Source: Pagrus major
Taxonomy: Eukaryota > Chordata > Actinopteri > Spariformes > Sparidae
Assembly: GCF_040436345.1 (NCBI RefSeq)
Contig: NC_133223.1
Coordinates: forward strand, 30,305,493 to 30,369,492
Length of the DNA stretch: 64,000 bases
Direction: 5' to 3'
Position numbers and translations under genes: made by a program. The notes beneath the pieces were generated by a model that saw nothing but the letters and a program-made list of their open reading frames with translations, ran no database searches and was not told the origin of the DNA. Shown here one piece after another: positions 31,301 through 46,300 of the stretch. Numbering within the stretch: the stretch's first letter is position 1; each line of letters starts with the position of its first letter.

Positions 31301-34300
31301 CGAGAGAATTTCTGGAATTTAGGCCTGGGTCTGACACTGCTCCAGACTCTACCGCCAAAACCTACGTGCAAGATGACATGTAATGCAACATAGTCTGGTA
31401 CTGAATCATTGATATCATGATTATGCAAACAAACTTCATTCACTGATGGTGGTATTTCAACTGTTATCTAGATTGAAAGGGTTTTATGAATGGATCGGTG
31501 TTGTCTATATATCTAGCCTTTTATTTAACAGCTGTGCTAACACTGCTTTCATGTGAACAAACAATGAATAGAAACCAACAGGTCCCCTTAGTTTAATCCT
31601 CATAACTTCTGCCCATAGTCAAAGTATTGTCATATCATCTAACTCTGATGTCATAGATTCCTCAGGGCAGCTTAGTTTAGAGACTGGGTGCTGGGCCAAC
31701 ACCAGTTTACTGGGCCAGCTTGTTTAATGCTTCAGTGATGTTAAAATGGGAGCTATCATCAACCTCTCGAAAATTATTCATACAGATCGGCATGTCAGTC
31801 CCTCAGGTGTTTTGCTAGATTTGTTGTGTTAGCACTGCTTCGTAGTAGGGTTAGACCGATTATCGGGGCTGATATTCAGAATTTTCAGAGTATCTGTAAT
31901 TTTTTTTCTGTCAGATTGCTGATAAAATAATCTAATTTAAAAATGTGCTACTTTGGCTCTGATGCAACATCCCCTCACACAATGTCCCACCCAGAACAAT
32001 ACCTTATTAGTAACATGTCACCATTAATAGCCTATAAACACTGAATGAGCTGAATCTGCAAAGTAGCTAGTAACTAATTGTATCAAATAAATGAGTGGAG
32101 AGGAAGTATGAAGTAGCAGAAAATGGAAATACTCAAGTAAAGTAACTCGAAATTGTACTTAAGAACAGAACTTTAGTAAACTGTACTTGGGTTTATTCCA
32201 TCAATGATTGTACAAACTTTTGACACAAAGATTTTCATTTTTACAGCAAATGAATATCAGTTTTCAGCCTCCTTGATTTCTAATAATAGGTATTGGTACT
32301 GGCCTTGAGAAAGCTTTATCGGTCGACCCCTACTCTGTAGCATCACTTGCATTTGGCATACTTTTGTCCTTTGCATTTGCTTGTTCATTTGCCACAAATG
32401 TGAAGTATTTCCGAACAGCATTCTGGCTGCTTTTGTCAAATGATTTTTTTGTCGCAGAGGCTCTGCACTTGCCTTCTTCAATGGGCTTACACAATAACAA
32501 AACAGAGTGTATTAGACAAGTGACGACGAGACAGGACTTTGAGTGAGTGAGATGAGACGGAGATATGTGAGGACTGTAGCAGTGTGTGCGTGTCAAGTCG
32601 CTGTAGGAGATAAGGGAGAATAGAAAAACCACAGCTGGTACTTGTGTGTTTGATACTACAGAAGTACTGCAGGGTAATGAAACCATTTAAAATATTCATC
32701 ATTTTTATGTGTCCAGAGCTTTACCGTACTGTGTACACTGTACAGTAAATGGGTGTTTTGAGTGAAGGAGAGGTTTTTTGGCTCAATTTCTCAGACAGTT
32801 CACAGGCTGACACACCTTTTTAAAGTGTAGCTGCATTCAAAGTGTTTTGTTCAGGCATTATGCAAAATACTGAAGAACAGAGAACGTCTTATTGGAAACT
32901 AGTAAAAAAGAAAGCCTTCATTACAGATTACACACTATCACAGAGGCAGATGTAGATTAGTTTGGGTCTTTCTATTTGTGGCTAATTTACCCCATTTGTG
33001 CTAGTTCAGCTTCTTCTCCATCATTTTCTCCTGATTTCTGTCTATAGAGTATAACCCATCAGGGATCACTGCCGACAGAAAACATTCAGTATTATTGTCC
33101 TTTCTGCGTGATGAAAGCTTGTGTGTGTGTGTATGCTTTACAAAGATACACACCTCTGTGGCTTAATGCTTCCACTTGGATTGAATATTTCCAGTATGTG
33201 CCATTCTAATCCCTCACTAATGTGTTAAGACTGCATCAACAGCTATATATAAGCTCTGTTTACAGTGGCACAACAGGGGCGAAAGGCTTCATTGTGGCTC
33301 GTGTTAAAGTCTTTGCATACTTTGACATCACTTTTGTCTTACACATGTGTGTTTGTGTCTAACGTAGGAGAAGAAATGCAGGAATTCTCCCCAGTCTGGA
33401 GGACTTGCTCTTCTACACCGTCGCAGAAGGTCAAGAGAAGATTCCTGCTCATAAATTTCTCACAGTAAGTCCTTCAAATTCAGCTCTTTGCTTGTGACTA
33501 GTTTCCTTTTTATGTTGTTTCTATTCAGAGGTGTTTATAAGTATTCTTTCATTTTAGGCACTTAAAGCCACTGGGCTTCGCTCAGGAGATCCCAGACTGA
33601 AGGAATGCATGGAAACCCTCAAAGAAACTCTAAAGACCACAGCAGATGGTGTCACGCTTGACAGGCACCTCTTCAAGAAGTAAGGCTTGTCGTGTCGTGT
33701 CTTGTTGGGTTGTTTTGACCGCCATCATACACAGTATACAGTACCTACCATAGTGGCACTTGTGTTATCATCTTTCCTAAGGACCTTTTTACTGTCTTCA
33801 GTCTCAAAAAGCATTTTGACAACTAACAAACAACTAACATGCTTAGTTGTTTAAACTATTATATATTATAAATATTTAACAGGGTGACTCAGGTTTGACT
33901 TTTCGGTACTTTCTACAGTACAGAGCATAATGGCATTGTAGTGTTTGTCTCACTCATAGAGCTACATTAGAAACATGAAGTCCTTTCTGTAAAATGGCAA
34001 AGAATTGTGGTTACTTAAGTTCACTGACGTGTGTTTTCTAAAATTAAATGTACATTGAAAACACTGGGTTATGTAATATTGGAGTCACGCAACAAACAAC
34101 ATGACTGGATGTCAATATAACTGCAAAATGCCCGAGAAGTAGTTTTTCCTCTAGACTTCACCCAGTGGAAACCCCCAACTTCCTTCCTATTTCCAAATTA
34201 AAAGTAGAACCTAGTTGGTTTTTGTCTAGAGGAGGATACACTCTCAGTATTAACTTTCACTTCTCCTCGTGTGTGTTGTGGTAAAGTTATTATTCAACGA

Positions 34301-37300
34301 GTATCACATTAAAGCTTAAGGAGACGTTTGTTTGGGGGATTTTCTGGCTTGTTCGTGGGACTGACTCCACGGTGATTGTCGCTCATTTTGATACTTTTCT
34401 CAAACTTTTTTTGTCTCTAGTAAACATGTGGGCATCGACACGTCCTTGAAACGCTCGGACAACGTCACTGTGTCCATGCTTTTGCTACAGTCTGTGGTTT
34501 AAAAATCATTCATCACTATGTGGGTAAAAAGCAGCTGATCAATATATCATGATGAAGCCTCTTCATCAGACACTTCATAGAAGTTTGTCAGACTTCAGGG
34601 TTGAAAACTTGGTTGACAAACTTTTCCTTCAACTGCATGCAGTCACGATACTTTAGCATGCTTGTATTTGTGGTTTGTTCATCAGGTGTGTCCAGAGCAA
34701 CATTGTCCTGCTCACTCAGGCCTTCCGCAAGAAGTTCGTCATCCCAGACTTCCAGTCCTTCACCTCCCATATTGATGAGCTGTATGAGAGTGCCAAAAAT
34801 CTCTCTGGAGGACAGGTGTGTCCTGAGAGCCATGACTCTTTTTTTCTTTTCTTTTTGTTTCAGTGCTCCATCATGATTACTCCATACCATCAGTCCTTTC
34901 TAACAGGCTGCTTCTGTATTATTGGTACACTAGAAAGGAAAAGTCCACCCAAGAACATGTCAGAAGGATCATAGTGGTGTCCCCAGCTCATATTGGAACA
35001 GGAGTCTGTGTTTTGTGTCATGTTATTTTGGTGCCAGCTACATACATTATCAGACATTTATAAAGAAAGAGCAGCAAAATCATAAAAAAAAAGAGAAATC
35101 ATAGTTGTTATTTAAAGATTATGTGAACGTCCCACAGTGAAACCTCTCGCCTGAAAATCCTCTGGTGACTCGATCTGTAACTGGGGTGATACATCTGTGA
35201 TTTACATCTTTCGTTGGCCAACATAAAGGTTTGTGGTCACAGAGGGGTAATCCCTTTTCACAGCAGACCTTTTGACTTAACTTTGGTTAAAGCACAGGTG
35301 GAAATGGTAACATTGATGATGGTTTCCATTTTAGATGAGTCATTTCCAGGACCCTGGTATTTTTCATGGCTGACTGATACACTTCCTGGAATGGAGCAAT
35401 TGTTTCTGTTATTATTCACACCTGCTCTAACAAGTCAAAAAACACACGTGTGCTCTGAAAAGGGCCTATCAGCAAAAAACTATTGAACTGAAAAAAGTCG
35501 AGCTAATCCAGTTGCCTTCGTACCTCAGACTAATTGGTGTAAATTTGGTGGTGAGAGTGTGGTTAGCTAAGGTGATGACTGAAGAAGGAGAGAAGAGCTA
35601 ATGTGTGCACTTCAGTATTTATTTATACACACGTCGTAGATTTTCCTGGCATGGTGCAGGCCTGGATGAAATTTTATGAGCACAAAGTTTACAGAATCAA
35701 CATAAATATAGGTTCATTACAGCGCCTGTGTTGTGAGAACAGAGAGGGTTTTAGCTGAGTCTTTACTGCTACACAGCCCCAAACTTAGGCATCATCATTT
35801 TCCAAAAGCTTTGTTTTTCTCACATACATCAGACACTGAAGATTTATCCTCTCTGCAGAGCATTTTTGCAATTTAAAATCTCTGTTTTCAAGTGTCAAAA
35901 ACAACAGTTTTCAGTATGGAGGGACATCCAAGATGTAGAGAAAAAGATGCGTTTGTAAATTGATATACGGAGGAGAGAAACACATCTTTGGGATTTATCT
36001 AAAGGTATCCTGGAAAATGTGACTTCCTGTAATAGTGATAGTGTAAAGAGATAAAGGCACAGAACACTTTGTCCTGAAGTATCCTTCTGATATGATTATC
36101 TTGGGGTGGGTTTCTCCTCTCTGGCCTTCAGATAAGGATTTGACCCTCTTTGTCAGTTGTCTTATTGTATATTGTCAGTGGTGTAACTTTCCTTCAGAAG
36201 CCTGAGTGTCAGCAGACGTCAGCGGTGTAAGGTGAACCTCTCTCAGCTGCCTTGCTTCTCTTTCAGGTTGCAGACTACATTCCTCAGCTTGCCAAATTCA
36301 GCCCGGACCTGTGGGCCGTCTCTCTGTGCACGGTTGACGGACAGAGGTGAGACAGTCAGTCATGAGCACACTATTGTACACCTTAAATGGCCCCACTGGG
36401 ACAAATGAAATTTATTGAATTGAATTGTTAATGTTTGAATCCAGCTTCCTGCGGGTTAAACAATTACAGAAAGGCATCCTGTGGTTTCAGTGAGGAATGA
36501 TAACAAGCCAGTTTTATTTAATTTAGCTGCATTGTCATAAAATATTCATCATGTTGATTGGTATTAATAAAACATTTAATTTCTAAGTGTTAAACAATCC
36601 CCCTTGAGTTTGTGAAATGTGTTTAATCTGAGGCACCACATGATGTTTAATGATTCTCATGTGGAGCTGTTATTAACTCCTCCGAGTCCTCATGTTTTTA
36701 TCAATTAAATGTTGTGTAATAAACTCTTTGTGAAGCTCACAATGTTCAGTATGTTTCCATGAAGTGTTGCTTCAACTTTATGGCATAATTTATTGCAGTA
36801 TTATGTACAGATGTGGAGCTTCCTGTTCACACCTTGTATTCCCTGGTAAAAACAAAACTAGTCCAAGGAAACAATCCAAAGTGTAGTGTAATGATGTCAA
36901 CAGGTGTTATCATCGGCTTGTGCTCTGATAGGCTGCTGTAAAATTCCATAGGTGTGTGTGTGTTTGTTATGTTTTTGTAAGAGAGGAAGTCATAAAGATA
37001 ACACATGGTGCAGAACAGATTGTGTGGTTCTGTTATCATGCTGGAACATTATGGTTTTCCCTGAACACTCGCATTATTCTCTGAAATGTTAATCTTCTGA
37101 ATGGGCACTTATTTTTCACATCGCTTTCATTTTGATGCAGTTTCTCTTTCTGAATGTTTCTAATCTGCCCCTAGGCAGCTGCTTTGTCAGCATCGATAAC
37201 CGTTATCTTTCGTCTTTTGTAGACACACAGTTGGAGACACGAAGGTCCCCTTCTGTCTGCAGTCCTGTGTCAAGCCTCTGAAGTACGCCGTTGCTGTTAA

Positions 37301-40300
37301 TGACTACGGCACAGAGTACGTGCACAGTTTCATTGGGAAGGAGCCCAGTGGTTTGCGCTTTAATAAGCTCTTCCTGAATGAAGAAGGTGAGCCTTTTTCT
37401 CTTTCTCCTTCCTTATCAATTATTCTTCAGTCTGAAAAGCTCAGCAGTCCATACACGCCATTTTCCCTCCTCAAAATGCTTCAGTGGAGACGTGATGTAA
37501 CTAATAATAATAATGGAGAGAGTCCTGTTAGGAAGTTGGTGTTTCCTATTTTCGCAGAATAACACTGCAACTATTGAAAGAGCGGAAAGAAGTAGGATTG
37601 AATCATATTGCGCTTACATTCGCTGTGTGCAAACTACGAGTGACAATATCAGCCACTATTTAGTGCTTCAGTGCTACTTTTGTCTCATAAACAAGGAAGA
37701 ATTTAGGTTAAAGGTAAATCTAAATCATAAAAAATGCAAAACATGTAATGGGTCAGCCAGCAAAAATTTCTTTTTTTATAAGCAAATTTTTCTAAGAGTG
37801 GTCTAGGTATTGTTTGCTGCTTTCTCCCATGACAGTGAGTCTATCATGGGAGACGGAAAGATAGTTAGTTCCCCAACAATGCTCGTCACGTGTGGCTTTT
37901 TAGTCCATGAGAGACAGAGTAAGCATTGTGACTGAGCTGCCTACTGAATGAGTCAGATGTTGGCATCAGAGGATCTCTGTGGAAATGTTTTTTTTAAACA
38001 GTATTGTGAAAGTTACTGTGGTTGGGTTCAGCCAAACATGTGAGTGGTTACCAAACACCAGTGTTTGAGGAAGTTTTTAGATCATTTGCTTAATTAAAAG
38101 TACTAATTCCACACTATGAAAATACTCTGCTGCAAGTAAAAGTACTGCATTTAAAACATTACTTAAAAGCATTATCAGCAAAATGTGTGGAAAGTAAAAC
38201 TACTATTTAAAGATATATAAAGTTACTATTATATTTATTTATAAGTGACATGTTAGTGTCATTAGCTTTGCATATGTCGTCTCTCCTGGTGCATATATTC
38301 CTGTATTTGTTTTGACTACATATGAAATCAAGCTGCACGAAAACTTTGCTTTGCTTTCTGTGTAGATACACCTTAAAAAGTTAAACAGCCTGTTTTAGCC
38401 TTAAGACGATGCATTTTCCAGCTCATCCAAGAGGGTTTTTAGAGAGTTTATTTATCTGAAGGATGTGTTGATAAGAGTTTTCTCAATACATAAAGGAACA
38501 TTTCATCCTTCATCCTCAAAATTGTGAGTACAGGGTTTTCATAAGCCAAGAAGGGGAGGAAAATTTGTAATTTTAAAAGAAACTAGTTCCCAAAATATAA
38601 TTTATGTGACATTTCAATATGAAGATAAATGTTATGGCAGTTATCATAGTTTGTCTGTGGTCGGTTTGTCAGAGGAAATACCTCAATCCCCACTCTGGTA
38701 CTTGAACTGCAGTCACGTTGTCGTCACATCCTGTGTTGTAATTTTACCAGGAAAGCCTCGTGGTTGTTGTGTTATGTAAGGGGATCAAACACCAGTGAGG
38801 AAATGTAGGTGATGTAGCTGTAAATGTTCTTGAACTCTTGAGGGAGGAAGGCTTCCTCTGATCTGGTTACTCACATCAGGGAGCATGCTGTGCAAATAGA
38901 AAGTGAACACCAGCTCTTGGTTTAATTCTGACTCGGTGCTGTGTAGAAGACACATACAACCATCCACCCACACGCCTACTCGCACATTTGAAACTTGATA
39001 CTTCTCAACAGCTATAAACTGAAATAGGTTCTTATCTTGAAACATTGGTGAAGAATGTGGTCTGTTTGATCTTGACTTGATTTTGGACCTCTTGTAGGAA
39101 AAAAAGATGAGCTCTGTTACTAGTATCAGGCACTGGTGTGTTTTCAGTGTCCACATAAAATCCCATTCCTCTTTTCTTTTTGTAACAGTGATCCATGGCA
39201 AGCTTCCACACAGACATTGTCAGCCTGCCAAGCTATGTATGCTTACTCACTGTGCAACTTTCAAAACATAACATCCACTACAGCGTTATCCCTAGGTTCG
39301 TTGAAGGCTAAAGCTCGATTTATGCTTCTGCACTGAAACTACGCCTTACCTCTGCGTAGATGCAAGCCCTATGCAGTAGCCTGACTTGCACCTCCCCATA
39401 TACCGTTTCAGACCGCAACCGTGATTGGTCACCTTGATAATATTGTATTTTCCAGCTTCTCCTTCAGTGTTTAACGGAGGTGGTAACACAGGAAATTGTG
39501 ACCTGTAGTTTCCCCAGTATACACCAATCTCTTTGGATGTTGCAGTCCCCTCCCTCCTGGCTGGCTGCTGCTCTTCTTAGATTAGAGTTTCAGGGCTAGA
39601 GAGACTGGACAGGCTGGATGTGCAAATGGGCGGGCTAACCCTCCACGAGCAGCCTGGTGGCAAACACCAGTTTGCCGAAAGACAGTCATGCAAGCACGGC
39701 TTGTCCACTCTATCAAGCCCAGAGACACAGCTGTGAACCGAAGTGATCGGTGTGTTTAAAGGGGAAAGTACAGCTCGCAGTCCGCTCACCATCGCCAGCA
39801 ACACACACACCAGCACACTACTTTATTTTACATTCTTCTTCTTCTGCTGCTGTTTTAAATATACTTTATTAAAGTTCCCACGTAGTCGTAGCTATATTCA
39901 CCTCTGTATCTTGAGTCAATATGCGCTCCACATGTATTTGATTCCAAGTGTTTGATCTGTCTATATACAGAGCAGAAGCGTGACTGTTTACAATTTGATC
40001 CCCTGCATCATGCCAACCGTTCTCTTGTCTTTTTTTTTTTTTTTTTACAGATAAGCCTCACAACCCCATGGTGAATGCTGGCGCTATCGTTTGTACTTCA
40101 CTGATAAAGGTAAAGGCTGTAACACTTTTTCTCCTTCGTGTGTGTTTTTTACGTCCAGCTTGTGTCTCATTTCCACTGAAACCTTTGCTAGAGAATTTCT
40201 TGTAAAGTGGAAAATTCCCTGTATGGTGGGTATCACTGAGCTGCTTTATCAGGCAGATAACACGAAGGTTAACATAAATATTGGCAGATAAGATTTGTTT

Positions 40301-43300
40301 AACAATGGCCTGATTGACCTACATTTGTTTGGACACAATGAAACGCACTCTAGAAGACAATTTAACACACTGTTTTCATAAACTCTTTTTACTTATTGTG
40401 GTATTTTTACTGACTCAGTAGACTTCCAAGTGTGTTGAGATTATCATGACTCTTGACTCAGCTGGAATCGTTTCTAGGTCACTACCTTAGTCCACTGCCT
40501 TGTGTCTTGTTGTGGTGATTTAAGACTTGTGCTAATCCTCCTTCCTGAAGGCACTTAGCCGCCCCAGCACACGCTCTTATCGTCCCTACTGAAAATAACC
40601 TGCACGCAGGGCGGGTCAAATGCAGGTGCATGCAGAGCAGCCAGTCAGCAAAGAGTGACAGGGAGTCAGATAAAACTTCACCTGCCACAGTCCTTCGAGT
40701 TTGGATGTCACACTATTTTAATTTCAAATTGGTGTGATGACAGATTGACAGTGAGTTGGCAGAAATTAATCGCCTGTCATCCGTCAAATCAAAACAAGCA
40801 AGTTCACTCACAACAGAGGAAGGATTTTCACATTGGCAGTGTTTTCAAGCTCTTTACAGCTGTTAATGATCATTCTCAGGTTTAATGTTTAATTATTTAA
40901 CCCTACAAGACTCTACACACATAATCAGTGCTGGCAGTGAATTATTAGCACGCTGTCCATAAAAACTTTACTGTGTTGCAGCTCTGTTGCTTCTTATAGC
41001 TGCAAGACTGTCCTGCAGATGTTTGCTTTTTCCTTTGACACATTTTCAACTTCAAGGACTCGTATTTGTCTGAAGCTTTTCTTAGAGCTGACATACGTTT
41101 GTCCAAGACTTTAAACTGAATTATTTGAATAATGATCCACTTCATCCTTGTTGCATTCTTACTGATGTTGAAAGAAAAAGTGTCTGACCAAAGATGGTAG
41201 TGTTTGTGATTAGGAGCCAAAATCCTCTATGTATGACAATGCATGATGAAGATTGTGGCCTGTTTGATCTTGTAGGAAACAAAAGTTTAGCTCTGTTACA
41301 ATTCTCAGGCACTGGAACCTGTGTGTTTTCAGTGTCCACATAAAATCCCATTCCTCTTCTCTTTTTATTTCTTGTGCATTATCACATTGCAAATCTAGCT
41401 CCTTTGAAATCAACTACACTTAACCTCATATTCTTGATCAGATGGTTTCACCCAAAGTGGCTCCATAAGCGGAGCAAGTGGTTGCACTCTTTAAATGCCA
41501 ACAAGATGTATTAATTGTGCCTTTGTTTATTGTGCATTTAAAACAAAGATGACAACACAGTCGTCACAGTAATCCATTTTACTTGGGCATGTTTTTGAAG
41601 TTGGTTCCATAAAGTTAATCTTTTCAGCAAAGCACTATTGAGTCCCTTTCCATAGTGCTGCTCAGCAACATTTATGCTTGGCAGGCAAGAGATGAATGAA
41701 TAATTCATGGAAGGACCATTAAAACAGTATTTTCTTTTCTTTCTCATAATTTTTCATCACAATCCACTCAGCGCCTGAACAGAAACAGAAGGAACAAAAA
41801 AAAAACAGGAGTGTATAATAGGGCTGGGTCTTGAATTTAGATACTTTTTATCGAGTATCAAAAAATGTTTCCTGTTCCCTCTTGCTTGCGGTTTTTATGC
41901 TAAACTAGCGAAACATGTCCAGACTCAAACTCAGCACGACACGCATGAGATTAATATTCTCATCTCGCTCACGGAAGGAAATGAAAAAGCCTTTTTCCTA
42001 GAATGCTGAATTAATTCTTAAACATTTCTCATAGCATAGAAGCAGATGAACATAATTTCTAAACGTCTATTTCAGGAAATCTACTCGTTCTTCTCTGTTA
42101 AATACCACATAGTCCAGTGAGGATCTCCTCACACACAAGGAGCCTTGTAACAGCTACACTCCTGTGTTTGCAGTGTTCAAGTCGAAACCAGTTTCCCAAC
42201 AGTTTTCTTATTGATTTATGATGCAGACTTTACAGATTGTAGTGAGCGCAGAGCTGTATGCGCAGGTTACTCTTGCATCACGCAGTAGACCTGTTAAACT
42301 ACACAAGTCACAACCCAGAAATGAATCCGGCATCACCTCACACTTACAGAGACAATAATGTGTATCCACATCTGCCGCTCACCTTTTGTCATCAGTGTCT
42401 CAATGTTTTTGTTTTATACTGAAGCACAAATGTCAAGCTGTTGGTCAGGTTGCCCAGTTTGCTTTAACCTCGGTGGGAAAACTATGGGATGGTTGCCGTG
42501 TTGTTACATGGTGCTTGAAGGCTACATGTTGTTGCTGTTTGTGTATTTGTTGCATATTTTCCAGACTTAGGAACTGTGGGAAATAATGACTGCTGCTGCA
42601 GGTCAAATGACGTTGGTAATTTTTTCTTCCTTTTCCATATCTATCTCCTCGCACTCTCCCGACCCCCCTGATCCTCCCCCTCTGTCTCCCTCCTCTCCTC
42701 CTCCTCCTCCTCTACTTCTTCTTCTTCTTCTTCTTCTTCTTTCTCCTCCAATCAGCTTTGTAGAACCCCATTTAGTGACTCTTTAACACCTCCATCAGTG
42801 TCACTTACTTTTGCTTCTGCACAGTAAAGTGTAGAGTTTTAAAATGAAGCATTTTTTTACATGTAAAGTTAAAACGCATCTTTTCACACCATCCCAAACA
42901 TTAATAATTAATAAAAATCATATAATGCTGTAGCACTTTAAATGTGCATGCGTGTCCATTTTTTCTTTAGCTGCGTGTTCTTTGTGGGGATAAGCAGCAT
43001 CAATGACCTGATAAATGTACACTGAGCTGTGAAGGGACCATTCCTCTCTTATTTCCCTCTTTACCCTCTGTTTTGGCTGACAGGCTCTTTGCACAGATGA
43101 CACATGTTGATCGACACATTCTCAAACACACACCTGCATTTTTATAACCCATAATACAAACCTGCCTGCATACACCCACATCTCTGTGCAGTTATATTTC
43201 ATGTAGACACACACATGCAGTCACAGCTGCTTCAGTCTGTAAAAAAAAAAATTGTGTTTTTTACTCTTGAAATAATATTGATTCTTTATTGGAATCAGTG

Positions 43301-46300
43301 AGATGTAAATGATGAGACATGTTTCTCTTTAACTGGCTAAGCTCTGGTAATGCACATGTCTACTAAATCTCCCTTTTTCACTCCAAAAGACTTCCCTCCT
43401 TGTAACCTATTCGCAAGCCAATCTTATTAATAATTTGTATCTACTTGTTATAATTCTTGGCAAAGCTCATGTGATTTTACAATGTACTATCTGTAATAAT
43501 AAAAAAAAAGAATCTATTCACACCTGCTAATTCTGTAGTTTTAATTTGTCAGCAGTAGTATTTTCATTTTAGTATCTTTTTTATGATGCTGTGCTTGTCC
43601 TCTGCAACATCCCTCGGTGACTGAACTGTGCTAACTGCTTACTCTTTTGTGCTCTCCTCAGCAAGGTGAAGGCAACGCAGAAAAATTTGACTATGTAAGT
43701 ATTACCTGGGCCAACAACTGAAGTCAAAGTAAACTTTCATGGACTTTTGTAGAGACTCTCTTTATTATTGTCTCTTAAAAGACTTAGAGTTAATTAGCTG
43801 TGACCAGTTCCTTACTATATAGTCATTCTTAGTAGTTTTTAGTGTAAAGTCATTACACTTTTGTTTTGTTTTAAAGTGTTTTAACTCATTGATCAGCTGT
43901 CTAGTCCTCAATTTTGCAGTTTTTCTTCGCTCTGATAGTGTAATTTTTGGGAGCTATTTTCAGCGAGAAAAGCTCAAAATCCACTGTACATTACCTGCTC
44001 ACCTCCAAACAGCAGACAGAAGCAGTTAGAGCAGCTAAAGAGGCAGATACTCCCCTCAGGGGTTGGAGGAGACCAGAAACGGAGCTAAAAGGAGAGTCAA
44101 TATTGGACTTGATCTCATCAGGTGGACACAAACATGACGAAATGAATGATAATGTTGCTCCATAACTGCAGGATGTGTGAATAAGCTGTTTGCTCACAAG
44201 TTGTATTCGGGGCCGTCCTCAAGTGGCCAAACGATCAATTAAGGCAACTTTAGAGATTGTAGTGAGACAGCTCAAGGTAGATCCATAAAAAACAAAACCT
44301 AAAAAATGATACCATGAACGCCTGTTGAACATTTTGTGACCCTCAATGCTCTCTCTTGTTTCCCTCCAGGTCATGAACTTTCTGAAAAACATGGCTGGAA
44401 ACGAGTATGTGGGTTTCAGCAATGCTACGTGAGTAATCCTGAGTCATGTTTTCAAGTTGAAAGGGGCATTATGTAGTTTTTGGAGAAGACGTCCACATGA
44501 GGAAGTTTTTAGTGATGTTGTGTAAATGGAGATTATTTACAATGATCCTTTCCACAGATGACACATCTGATATATATGATATTTCCCCTGTAGTGTCGAC
44601 GTGTCTCTTCCGTGTTTTGGTGTCATCTGTCTCCATAGATTTATATTATTGTGTGCTTCTCTCCTCTGCTGTCTGTCAGAGTTTGACACTCACGGTGCCT
44701 TCGGGTGCACGTCGTAAACTCTTAAATCTACATTGCTTTGTACGTCATAGAACATGGGCCACGACAGGGATTGAGGTGCATTCAGGTGCACCACATAAAC
44801 TCAGAAATCTTTACTTGAATGGCCACAAAGGTTGTTTTAAATGGGGAAAATATCAATTTTCTTTGTTACTTTCCTTTATTTAAATACATAGCTACAGCCG
44901 TTATTACTTTCAAGTTCTTTCACTACAGCACTTTTACTAATTACAAGCTTAAACATTGACGATGTCCAACTGATTTTCACATAGGAAGATATTAAAATTA
45001 TATTAAGAAATCTTAACCTTATTTCGACTATCTCTGGCAATTTTCAAGTTGTTTTACTGGAGAATTTTTGACGCATAAGATGTTACATTAATTAAAATAT
45101 TGAATTGTTATTTTCAATGTTTCACCTTACCTTTTTAAATAAAAATCAGACACGGAGCCTGTGAGTAATATGTTTTGAGATCACCTGATCAATGGGTTCA
45201 CCTTCAAGTACCCCTACAGCCTGTACTACACTAACTACTGGGCCATATAGATTACAAATCTTTGTATGCACACACATTAATACAACACACGTAGAACAGA
45301 CCAGCAGACTCTAAAGATTATCTGTTCTCTCTTTTAAAATGTTTCCCAGGCATTACCTCTTAAACAAAACCAGACAGTTTCTCTGGAAAAGTTTGGTGAT
45401 GTGAGAGTAAAAAAGCGTAATTACCAATATTTCCATTCACTTACATCTGTAGTTATTTGTTTCATTGATTTTGAATAGACTTCCTTGTAGAGGAGGACAG
45501 GACTTGGCCTCTAAAGGTCACCTGCATTTGCATGATTCATGATGACAGCACATGCTAACAATGTTTCTGGAAAAAGACCCTGTGCTGGGGGCTCATGTTG
45601 CAGCATCATCACATGATTGCATGAGAGCTCTGGTTGTACTGTACACATGAAGGGGTGTGGGGCGATGGCATTCCAACACTCAAGTGCAAACACACACACG
45701 CACACACACACACACAGGGATGATAACAGGGACGCATGGTGCAAATATTTCCTTCCTCTATGTAATGGGAGTGCTCTGCTCTTTGTGTGACAGATTCCAG
45801 TCTGAGCGTGAGTCAGGCGACAGGAACTTCGCCATCGGCTACTACCTGAAAGAAAAAAAGGTCTGACCTTGGATGAGTCATGAAGCGTTGCTAACTTTGT
45901 TTTTATGTCTCTGTTAATGTTTCGCTGATCTATAAAGCTGAAAAAGTTTGTAAGAGGAGGAGCTAGTTACAGCTATATCAGTGTTTTTGTAGTCCTCAAT
46001 AAGTTGATTATAATCCTTTTAGTCCTTTAGTTTACACATGGATATTTGGAATAAGCTAGGTTAAAATAAACCTTTTATTTGACCTACTTATCTGTCTCCA
46101 AATCAGAGGATCGTTATCTGTAAACATACAGTAGATTTTTGAATTGATCTGTTTATCTTTGTGCTCCACTTGTTTTAAACTGTGTGTGTTTCTCTGCAGT
46201 GTTTCCCAGAGGGGACAGACATGACATCTGTACTGGACTTCTACTTTCAAGTAAGTGTAGCAGTGATTTGTTTTTCTTTTTTTTCCCGTCAGTATCAGTT

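Larger units (their letters stand above)
25649..33367 (+). other. gls intron 1 (7.7 kb)
   Basis: The intron opens with a GTAGGT donor and ends CTAACGTAG. It holds a 24-bp tandem repeat at 25683-25740, an interspersed repeat copy at 27390-27779 and an inverted-repeat element at 31846-32332. A degenerate pair of similar segments (CAGGTTTTGGTCGCCACAGA and a diverged partner) lies near 29010-29100. No further gene was recognised inside it. Confidence 0.8.
37387..43661 (+). other. gls introns 6 and 7
   Basis: Intron 6 (37387-40050) ends in an exceptionally T-rich tract before TTTACAG. Intron 7 (40110-43661) contains a polypyrimidine block near 42650-42745. Fish-type repeat fragments occur near 38060-38200 (AAAAGTACTGCATTTAAAAC type) and near 41815-41880 (GGGCTGGGTCTTGAATTTAG type). 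A pair of duplicated segments spans the two introns. No additional gene was supported. Confidence 0.7.
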
